Shown piece by piece: positions 50,579-62,500 of a stretch of DNA of 64,000 nt; position 1 is the stretch's first letter, and each line of letters begins with the position of its first letter. A program made the position numbers and the translations under genes. The notes under the pieces are model-generated. The model did no database searches. It worked only from the letters and a program-made list of their open reading frames with translations, and had not been told where the DNA came from. Origin of the DNA: Ignelater luminosus (taxonomy: Eukaryota; Arthropoda; Insecta; Coleoptera; Elateridae); contig VTPC01008022.1 in NCBI GenBank assembly GCA_011009095.1, forward strand, positions 62,001-126,000, in the 5' to 3' direction.

Positions 50579-53500
50579 GTTAATATTTTCATTTTTTAAC
50601 ATCACAATAGTAAGCAGAATTAGAAACATATTGAACGGAAATTAAAGAGGTAAAATATAAGAATTTTATGTTTGTTACTTTGGGAGACTTTTAAACTTCT
50701 AATCTTTCAAGTAAATTTTCGACACTTTCTGGTGGTAGGTTTCTTTGATTTAGGTAGACATGAATGTGTATGTGTTGTATATACTCCGTAGCAATAGCGA
50801 GTAATACTTATTTATTGATTATTATAGAAAATCAATGTTATTGTGTGTATTATAAATATGCATTAGAAAATTTGATCTTAACTCTTATACTACTACTTAC
50901 ATGATTATGTTGCTCGATTGTTTTTAAAATGCGTTTGTATTGCCTAACCTTGCTGTATTCTCTTGAAACTTCAATAAACAAAAGTCTCTTGTTATTTATG
51001 TACGTTAAACATAAACATTCCACAACACATTTTCAGATTAGTTAGATAATACTTGACGAACACTTTTCTTAAAGGAAATATTTAAGATTTTTTTTTTCTA
51101 TTTTTCAGACTAGATGTTTCTAAACAACACTCAGTTATGTTAGTCACTGTGGCTTTTCTAGTTACAAACAATCGAGGCTGCAAATAATGTCATTGTCAAC
51201 TTGATAACGTCACTGTCAAGTTGACAGCGTCACCACATCACATGTAGGTTTATGTATGCAAATTATCGATTATATACAAAGTGTATTTTTAAGAACTTGC
51301 ACTTTATTGTCTGAAAATTCTAGAGTCCCCTGACTAATGAGCCAATTAGGTGATAGGATTCCAAAAACCTGTTTTGATCGATGTAATAATAAAAATAAAC
51401 TTTGACAATTATTATGTCACAAGAAAGAGGTTAAGTTGATTTCGCTTCGTCAAAAATAGCAATATCTTCAGTGCTTTAATGAATATTTATAAAATAAAAT
51501 AAAAGGGTTTTTAAGAAAATTGATCATTTGTAGCAATATTGATTGTAATCAGAAACCGGATTGTTTCAGTGGCAACAGGGTTGGACCACTAAATAATTTT
51601 AATAATCACGAGGAGGTGAGTGTTATTGATGGTGTGAAAATTGTTGCAGAATCTTATTACTTTAAAAACTTTGAAGATGTCAAATTCGATACATAAACAG
51701 GAAAAAAACTTGTATATTTAGTTTTTACTTTTTCGTTTTTCTACCAAAATGATTACAAAAAAAAAGTTTAACACATAAAAATATTTTATTAAGGTACCTT
51801 TATTGTTAATTTTCTTAAAACACAAATTCTTCTCGACACACTTTGGATGTAATTGACATTTTACATACGTAACCTACATCACTTAATGTGTCAACTTGAC
51901 AGAGGCAATTTACAAGCTTTGAAAAGCCAGGGTGGCAAACATAACCGAGTGTTTTAGGAACATCTAGTTTGAGAAATAGAAAATAAAATGAATTTCTTGT
52001 TTAGTTTAGTTTCTTGTTTTGGGAATGTTTAAAAAATAGAGATAGATAACAAATTAATCTTACTTTTAGGCAAGCTATGAACATGATGGGACACACTGTA
52101 ACCAAAAACTTTATTTTCAAAATGTCAATTTGACAGCAAATATTATCTAACACATGACAGTAGTTATTTTCACAGCCTGCCTAGGACCAAATAACAATAA
52201 TGATAAAAACGCATTATCTTTTCTCTGGACTAGTTTTTTCTGCATATTTCACTTGATTGATAATATGAAATTTCTCTTCGAGTCTAGCTTTATTAAGAAT
52301 TTGTTTTATTTTAAAAACAACCAAGCAACAATTAATATTATATGTAAATTCGAATTACATAAAACTACTACTAGTGTTTCTAATCTATTACATTTTTATA
52401 GATGGAGTTAGTGTGAATGGTGATATTTCCGATTATAAAGAGGATATGGATGATGGAAATACCGATGAAACAAACGAAGACATAATACAGGTTAATAGTG
52501 AAAGTGTTAGCGAAAATATTATGAATCAAAATAGTGATATTGAAGATAATGGCAGTATACATAGTATAGAAGAAGCAGAAGATAGGGAATGTATTATAGA
52601 AGAATCCGAAGAGAATCAAGACGAAAGTGAAAAAATGATTGTGGAAGAAATTATACAGGACGACGAAGATAGTAACGAGCAAATACACGAGATTGATAAC
52701 AGTGATGGAGAAGATGATGTGCAAATTAGTCAAGATGATATAATTGATATGTCTAATGGTGTAAATAGTACTAAAAATGTTAAGGGAAAAAATTCGGTTG
52801 TTACTATTAATGATTCGGGTGAAGATGTTGTTATGTTAGATGATGATAATAAGGATCCTATAGAAGTATTAGATTATAATAAGGAAACAATAGAAGTCTT
52901 GGACGATAATAAAGATCCCGTAGAAAATGGTAGTATTGCAAATGATAGCGGTGACGATATTGAAATTTCAGAACCTACTAGTACAGATATTCAAACGATC
53001 GATGATGGTGAAGTAATAAACATAGACGATACGCCTACTAAAAAGAAAAAGAAAGACAAAGTGGTCATCGATTCAGGTCCACCAAGGAGAAGTTCGAGAA
53101 ATTTAAATAGAGAAAAAAAGAGTTACATAGAAGACGAGGGAGTTGAAAGCGAACAACAGAACGAAAAAGATCAGGAGCAAGAAGATCATTCCTCAGAAGG
53201 ATCAGATATTGAGGAAGTGATGCCTCAGGATCCCCTAGCCGTTGCCGACCCATCTCCTACTCCGCTTCCCCCTCAAAATCAGAAACCAATTTCAAAAAAG
53301 TCACGTGTGTCTAGTTCTACTATTGTTGTGAAAGATACTAAATGCTTAGCAGAAATTGCATCTAAATCAACTACTAATAACAATAATAATAATAAAAAAG
53401 AACCTACTTTAGTTATAATTGACACAAATTCTATATTATCAGGCCGAGGTCCTGTTCCTATTGCCCAGAAATCCGCCATCTCTGCGCCGATCTCAAATTC

Positions 53501-56500
53501 ATTCTCTATGTTACCAATGGCTTTACCAGCACAAGGCATTTATCCAGCTAATATGCGTGCCACCATTACCCCTATTCCAATGACTCCACCAGCACCACCT
53601 CCTAAACCGACTGCTGCACCACCACCGCCTCAACCTGTTCTACCAACTCTGACTGATGACATGTTTGTGGTAGAAGCGCCATCATTTATTGTTCCTTACG
53701 TGTATGAAAAACCTCCTATAAAAGACTTAAAAGAATTTGTGAAAGCTCTCGAGAATGAAATTGCAAATGAACAAAAAAAGAAATCAGATCAGGAGAAAAA
53801 AAGCGGCGAAGAGAAACCCGATAAAGAAAAGGAAGAAGGTGATAAGGAGAGAAAAGAGGACTGTACAGAAGATGAAAAGGAAAGTGATAACAAAAAGGGG
53901 ACGGAAAATAAAGAACACTCAGAGGAAAGCATGGAAGTAGATAAGGAAAAGAGTGAAGGCACCGATAATGAGAAAGAAAATAAAAAAGATGAGAGTACAG
54001 ATGGAAAAGCCTCCACGGAAACAGACTTACCAGCAATGCCGGTGCCGTCTGCAACCACATTGGCGGCAGAATTGCGTAAACCACCCGCAACTTACTTTGA
54101 TAGTCCATTGGGTAAATTTTTCATGGGTATCGGATATAGTTTAGTCCAAGAAGCTGTGCAATCGGATTTGTTGAAACAACAGAAACGAAGGCGAGATCGT
54201 GAAGGTGGTCAGAATCCTGATACTTTAAAAACTATTAATTCTTTAATGAAGAATCTAGAGTATACTAAAGAAAATAATGAGCCATATCATATGGAGACCA
54301 AAAAGTGTGAATTTTGTAGTTTTAAGACTGAATCGGCGCTTGCAATGGCCTATCACTTAGAAACACCTCACATGAAAAATTATATTTATCGTTGCAATTT
54401 TTGTCCATATGAGGTTCGAAGTCCACATGATATTTTATTTCACATGGAGGTGCAGCATGGAGTGAGGGGGCGCTTGGAAAGAGCTCCTGCTTTTCATCAG
54501 TGTCCTAACTGTCCTTTCGAAGATAACCAAAAGGGAAAACTGTCGAGGCATCTAGTAGCCTGCGCACGTAAATTTAAGCCAGAACGTAATCTGGAACCGC
54601 CTGCAGATTATGAGCCACCTGCGAAGATACCTCGAGCGCCCAGGATGAAACAGCAAGGTTTAGGAACCGCCGCCGCCGTTTATCAGGCGATGGCTAGAAC
54701 GTCTCAGTATCAGATGATGTCGAAAATGCCCTCGAATCTGTCTGCAATGCAGCGTGGCAGGGGCAGACCTTCTCTGGGAGTACCTCCTGCCAAGCAACCC
54801 GGTGCTATTAGATCAGTGACACCTACGAATATGCTTTATAAGCAAGCGGCGAGTATGTCCGGTGGGTCTGTTTTGGTACCTACTAATTACCAGTTGAGCG
54901 GAAACCAGTTGTATCAGGTGAGTTTAAGAGAATTGCTGCAACTCGATGCACCTCTCTGTAGCTTATGTTCTTTTTCTTTTTAATTTTTTTGCACTTTGTG
55001 AAATTTCAAAATAACACATCAGTTCTGACAGAATTCTAAAAAGAGCGTCTATCTTTAAAATTTGTATTAGCTAGAGTAATATTAGGATCTTTGATGTGTG
55101 TGTTAGGTGGTGGGCGGACATGAGATGGGCGGCCGCTTAGGCCCTAGCAGTGCCACCGCGTTTCTGCCCAGCATATCTGCCGCGCCCAACTCTATCACAA
55201 TCCAGGTATGCACCAACACTGCTTGTGTAATTGGTTGCAGCTGTACTATGATTTTGTGACTCACTTTTATCAACAATCATCCTGAATACGCATTTATCAT
55301 TTGTTTTTTGATGACTAACAAGTTTTATTATTTCTAATCATCATTCTCCTAATGCATTTTTATTCATTTTTTTAATGTAAGTTAAGAACTTACAGGAAAG
55401 ACCGAGGTACAGTAGAAATATTTACTTTTTTTGTTATTACTCATGTCAATCACTTTTATTTATTGTTTACTGTTACTGTTATTAGCTTTATTTTGAAAAT
55501 TGAAGATTAAAGATAATATTTGCTTGATAGAGGGGTAAGGTTAACAGATTTATGCACAAGGGTTATCTCTTTTTTACTATGCCTTACTGTATCAAGAGGT
55601 TAAGGGCATGCTGTGTTATAACATTCATCTTATAATTATTATTACTAGCATGGGAAACTTTATTCATTTTCATTTAAAGGAAACGAAAGCTTTTTTGATT
55701 GTATTCCTGTAGTCACATAAAAGAGGATAATTTATACAGTTAATGTTTTACAGAACTCATTAATTAATTAAAAAGACTTGGTAAAAAGGAGCAAATACAT
55801 TTTTAAGTAAATAGAAACATACCAAACAGATTTGTTACAGATGTGACATTATGTAGAGATCGGAGGTAAAACGAGGTTATGTTGACTGTTTACGTACTTG
55901 CATTTTGAAAACTTAATTCAATCTATGTGTAATATATTGTTGATGTTGATGATTAATTTATCTTACATTTTAAATTTAAGTAAGAAACTTTAATGATTGC
56001 ACTTCCAGTCTCAAATTTTATCTTATCACGTCATGTACAAATGCCTGTTCCTATTGAAGTTGGCATATTAAATTTTTAGATTAAATATAGGAATCCTTGT
56101 AATTTTATTTCATATGACTAAAGGCTACTTCTACATATTAAATATTATACATCGAAGTATTTTGTTTACTGTACAACCAACTAGATACAAGTAATTTCTC
56201 TACATATTAATCTGAGTAAGTTTAGGAGCTTTCAAGAAAATCTTTGTGGAAGATATTAATCAATTGACAATGGCAAACTCTTCACGAATGTATTCACTAA
56301 CACAATGTAATGAATGAACTGAGCAAGTGATGTGCATTAAATTTGGATAAAATATTTTGAGTACTCCAGCTGCTTTTACCTTAATAAAGTGCTGCATCAC
56401 TGAGTAACAACACTTTTTCTGGAATACAATATCCTCATGCTGTCATTAAACAAATTTTGCAATGGTTTGATGGTTGGTATTTTCTGGTTGCTTTGACACC

Positions 56501-59500
56501 AGCAAACAGGGAGTTCCTGCTTCATTACTAGTTAATGTTCCTGCAATAATATTTGCTATATAGTGGCCTTACTAATCTCTTGTTTCATCGATACACGTCC
56601 ATAAAAAATTTTTTCCAATTTCCTTCCGAATTTGTTCTATACTTGATTTGTAACACAAGCTTAAATAATTTTTCCTTAGTGTTGATTCGTCAGGAATTAA
56701 TTTGATTAGTGTGTTTTTCTAAAAAACTTCTAAGGATTGCATTTTTTTAATTTATGCATAGGTATATTTGCTGCAACAAGTGCTTCACATAATTTGAAGG
56801 AAAACTCGGACCTTTTAGGTCACTTTTTCAAATGCATTTTTTATTAATGATTGTTTTGTAGGTTTTCTTTTTACGTTACATTAGAGATGCTGTGTAACGT
56901 GAAATCTTTTCGTTGCATTACTCTAAAATTAAGTTGGTTTGTTAGGGCTAAAGTTAAGAGGAAGTAAAAAACACATCGTTTTTTCACAGACTTGACAATT
57001 TAAAACTTCACCGTCAGTACTTAAACAAGCATCTATATTTGCTCATTGACTATAATTCGCACCTAACAGTTCTATTTTTTATATTCACTCACTCAATTGC
57101 AGAAAGTAAACGAAAAGGACAGGCTTCTTGTAACCACCGGTTCAAGATATAAAGTAAGAAGGGTTGAACAACAGCATATCTTATTTATTGATAAGCCGGA
57201 AACAAATTTAAATCCAAGTAAAATTTCTCCCAGTTGGCTCAATCTTCTTACAAAACTCACTTTTATGGCTTTTAAACAGCATTTGCCTTTGTTAGACTTG
57301 TAGAAAAAATGTGTTTTGACAAGGACGTAACTCAGTTTGTCTAAATCTTTCTAGTTAATAATTTAATTTGGTGTTCACCTGACTTGTTAGGTAGCTTGTA
57401 ATCCTTTTATTGCTTTGTAAGTTAAGAAGATTGAACCTCTTAGAAAATATGCATTATACCTGATTTATGTTGGAAATCACACTAAAAGGGACAGAAAAGC
57501 AAAAAAGCTTTAAAAAAGGCAAATATTGCCAAAAACCTGTAAAAAACCAAAGACATAGTTACATATTTGGAATCTGTATTTACTGAAAAGCATTTTAATT
57601 TTAATGTGCCTTAAGTTCGGCCAATTACAAAGAAAAGGAACTTGCCTAACTATCCGGTCTTTATTTATAACCTGCTAAAATAGAGTATCTTAGCAGAAAA
57701 TAAAAAATTGAATTCGTAAGTTACCGGGCTTTACATCTTAAGTATGTGTTTGTATTATTGATAAAATATGTAACTAATTAAAACGTTTTGGTTGAGGAGG
57801 TAGAGACCTGCATGGGCCAGTTTTTCTAGTCGGGCCGTTAGGCGGCCCAGGTCGAAGCTCGTGTTTGGGTTGGGCCAGGCTTCAGTTTAAAAATTTATTG
57901 GGCTGTCGGGTCTTTTGAACACCTCGGCCTTTCGGGCTTTTCTGGTCTGTAGAACCGTTCGGACCTCTCACACCATTTGGGCCATTGGGCCTTTGGGCCT
58001 TTTGGATTTCTTGGTCCTTCGGGTCTATCGGGTCGTTTTGATCTCTTGGGCCTCTTCAGCCTTTTGGACTTCTTAGCATTTCGGGTCTATCAGGCCGTCT
58101 TGATCTCTCAAGCCTGTTGGACCTCTTGAGCCTGTCGGACCTCCCGGGTCCTCGAGCCTTTCGGATCTTTTGTGCCGTTCGTGTTTTTTTCAGTTTACAG
58201 TTACTGGGACTTTTTCGGGCCACTTCTAGTTTGTCTTCAGTTAGACCAGGCCTGGAAATTTCGGTCTGTGGAGGGCTCTATGAGGAGGTACAAAATGAAA
58301 ATTGAAGATAAGTTGTGAGTACTGGAGTATGGAAAATTTTCTCCAAATTGAGGATTCTTTGAACTTGATGGGGGAAATTAGTGATGATCTTTAAAAAGTG
58401 GGGATTAATTAAAAATTTTGAATAAATTTTCAAACTTAGTCGTTTTTTACTAGAAAAATTATGTTTTTTCGAGTTTACTTTATTATTGTTGTTAATAATG
58501 AAAGTTTTATGTTATTGGAAGCTTTGGAGTAAGTACAAAATTTTACAAATAAACAAGTGTTTTGAGAAATTGATAAAAAATCTTTCCATTTGTTGCATAC
58601 TCTCCTGGACACACATTGGAGAAAAACCAAAGTCCGTAAATAATACTAGTGTGCTGGAAAAGATAGGTGTTCCTATTAGCAGCCATTTGTAATCAAAAAG
58701 ATTAAGGTTAGATTAACGTAGATGATATTATATTCATTATTTTATGACAGTCACACTGTTGCCACAACAGTGAAACATATTGTCAAAAACAAAATAAATA
58801 TTATAAATCTTCAGATTTGGAAACTTACACCAGCTCTGGCAGCATTGGTTGTAGCTATAATCACCTTTTTGATACATTTTGACGAAGTTTAACGCCATCT
58901 GTTGGTGATGATTTTCACCTACAGCATAAAAGATTATTTGTATTCACAAACAAGTAGCAAATTATTGCATTAGCGACATAAAATTGCTGGAGAGTTGGCA
59001 GAACTCGTTTACAACCACTGACAGTGCCCAATCACCACTGGTGGTAACAAGTCAGCAAGATTACAGCTTGTGGACACAAGCATTATTTCAAGAATTTTTG
59101 TAGTTGGGGACATTTTTGTTAGACGGGTGGGGAGGAAGATTGTTTATACTTCGCAACACTGGCACCTTTTTTGTTCCGTCTAAAGCCCTGCTTAGTGATT
59201 TGCTATTTCTCACTGTATTTGCTAAATTTGCTCACTTTTTTTCACTTTTTATTGTGTATCGCAGCTTGTGGTAGCCCTGGTAATATATTTTACAATGCAG
59301 AAATATAATCAGCAGTGCAGAAATATAATCAGCAGTGCGGAAATATATTTGGCAATACAGTGGAACCCCCATAAGTTGTACTTCTGTAACTCGAAATTTA
59401 TTGCGTTCCCTTGCACTTGTATACTAATTGCACGTAATTGCCGCTTGTAGTTGCACTATTTTCTTGTTCTATCCATTCTATACTTTCTCTGACTTCAGAC

Positions 59501-62500
59501 AACTCTTTTTTCATCTCCTTATTTTGCTTCTCCAGTTTCTTATTTTCTTTCTTTAGATTTTCTGTTTCTCTTCTTAAACTTGATAATTCATCTGTACTTT
59601 TGTTGTTCTTCTCTTATTTCACCCATTTTTAGTTCCTGTATCCTTAACAACCCATCTATTTTGTCTTCTTCTTGCTTGTGTGACTTTCTTTTCTTTTACT
59701 TCTTTTGAAAGTCGTTCTCCGCTTGAAACTCTTGAGTACTCTTCACTCTCCATGCTTGACTAATCAAGCTAGGTTTCAGAAGCCTTTGTAATAAAACAAA
59801 TAAAATCACTCCCCTCAAGTGAGTATATTTATATGCTTTACTGTTATTTGGATTGCCTAGCAGTCGATCTCGATCTTACTCCTATTTACTCTCCAAATTC
59901 ACCACTATTCTTACTCTTTTGATTGTGTAATTTTGTATAGATTCACTCGTAATGCCCCAAAATCTGAGTTTAACTAGGGAGTGAAAGAATACATGTGTAT
60001 TTTATCCAAAAATCTCACTGTCAGCTTGTAACCTACTTTTAAAATCACTGATAAAATAATAATCAATTAATTGTTAAACCTAATTTCTTTAATCACCTAT
60101 TAAGAGTTTCATGACTCCAAATAGGAATCACTATGTGCCTTCAAAAAGAAATTTAATCTGCATAACCTATGATGTGAGAAACTTAACATCAGGGCTTTAT
60201 TTAGTTTTTGTACCAGGTGTCTGTTTAATACTGTGACCTAATTGCTTTTAAGCTGATAGTAAATTAACTAAACTTAAGTTGGTAATGAAAGATTTACATT
60301 GAAACAAAATTAATTTTAACCTCAACTCGACTTTGACAGATGTTATCTTAATTATTTAAGGTTAATTAAAATTAATTTAGTTCATTTCTACCTATAGCAG
60401 TGTTACCAATTTCACAGGTGCACCAACTCAAAAAAGAGTCACAATATAGGAAAAAACCAAAGCCAGTTCATTGTGAGACAAAGTACTGACACCAAATAAA
60501 AGGCGATCAATAATGATCTTTTCTCCGCTAGAGGCGCTGTTCCACGTCAAATTTGACCAGTTTGAACGTTGGTTTATAAGTTTGAGGTTATTAAAATTTG
60601 GGTTTTAGATAAAAGTAATTATAAATGTCTTGCTGTTGCGTATTATCCATGATTCTTTGCAAAGTTTGTATGAGCAAGTGTATATTTTCCATTCCCTCGC
60701 CATCATCTTAATCACTTCACAATAATTTTTTTATAAATTGCTGCAAAACAGATTTTGTAGTGGTTACACAATCGTTTCTGAATAAACTGAGTTAACCCAA
60801 ATAACTCTGTTATGTAATTTGCATGATCAGATCAAAAATACGAGTTAAGTTTCCGAAAATGCATTATTTATTACTGTTGGGTTTTTGATTTTGCTTTTGT
60901 GGAGCACACTGCTCCCTCGTTTCTGTCGACTATGGTAAGCTTCCTTATTCTGCAGTAATTATTATAATAATGTTCGATTTTCACTTAGTACATTTATTGA
61001 ATTAGAAATATTTAATTAACATAACACATTATAATTTATTTATGTATCGATGTGCAAACGTATTCTAACTTATTTAATATGTATGTATCAATGTGCTAAT
61101 ACATTCTAACTTATTTATAATTATGTATAGATGTGCATGCTCGCTTTGCACATATTCGAGTGTGCGTCTTCTTTTTTGTTTTTCTTGGTTCCCTTAGGTA
61201 CAGGGCAACCCGGGCCGACGGTCAGTTACGCCCCCTTAAGAGGGTCGGTATTTCACAGATGGCTAAAATGACCGACAACCTTGACAATTACTTTTTTCTA
61301 AAACTTCAAGTTTTAATAACCTCAAACTTATAAACTGATGTTTAAACTTGTCAAATTTGACATAGAACAACAGCGCCTCTAGCGGAGAAAAAATCGTTAT
61401 TGATCGTCTTTTGTTTGGTGTCGGTACTTTGCTTCACAATCAACTGGTTTTGAAAAAAACATAATTGTTGTGACATTGATTGGAAATTTAAAAAACTAAT
61501 TTGAGGGTGATCACACAACACCCACACAACTCTAAACCATAATGACTATTATAAATCTTCAGATTTGGAGATTTAGAGCCAGCTCTGGCAACATTGGTTG
61601 TAGCTGATAATCACTCCCTTTCCTCCTAGACAAGTTTTGTAAATACACTACTGTCCCATCAAAGCTTTTTTGGTAACAGAAAAACTATCAATCAGTTCTG
61701 CAACTAGAGGTATAAGCAAAAAAACAACACAACCCTTAAATAATAATACACACAATTGAATCAACCAAACAATTAGGGAGATTAAAATTAAGCAATTGAT
61801 GAATCAGTTCCTTCAGTAATTGCTCAGTTCCATAATTATTTAATTATGGCACAGATGCAGACAGCTTGATTTCTAATAATCTGTTTAGTCAGTTAATTGA
61901 ATAATCAAATAATTGGATAATCGATTAAGCGATCTTTTTTTAAATGATAAACTTTTGATCAATCAATTATTTATTGTAAAAAATCCTCTCCTTCCTATCG
62001 AGTCTTTAAAAAACCTTTCTTTGCGTGTCATAAAGTTAAATCACTAGTAAGACTGCTTTATGTGACTAATCAGGTAGAATATTTATTATTAGCTTTTTCT
62101 TTCTTTTTTTTTTAATTAATCTTCCGATTGTTTTCACCCTTCTAAATTTTTAATTAATAAAAATGCCTATATTTCTAATCTTTCTGATTGTATTCATTTA
62201 GCAGCAACAGCAGCAGCAGCAGCAACAAAGTCCTTTAAGCAAAATGAAGCCAGTACAACAGCCGAGTATTTCAATAACGCCCTTACCTCGTGGTAGTGCA
62301 GCTACCGGTGTAACCATTACGAAACCGGGCGATTCTAATCCTAAGAATTCTTTTGTTATCTGTGAAATATGTGATGGTTACATTAAAGATTTGGAACAGT
62401 TACGGAACCATATGCAATGGATACATAAAGTTAAAATTCATCCTAAAATGATATACAATAGGCCTCCACTTAACTGCCAAAAGTGCCAATTTCGATTTTT

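Noticed and set aside
53716-54108. 130-codon minus-strand frame over MEP-1
   Set aside because: Shadow of the Lys/Glu-rich coding region; gives a Leu/Ser/Phe run with no domain.
59448-59752. Coiled-coil host gene on the minus strand
   Set aside because: The frame shifts within 300 bases, no splice sites fit and the heptad pattern resembles LINE ORF1, so it is listed only as a fragment.
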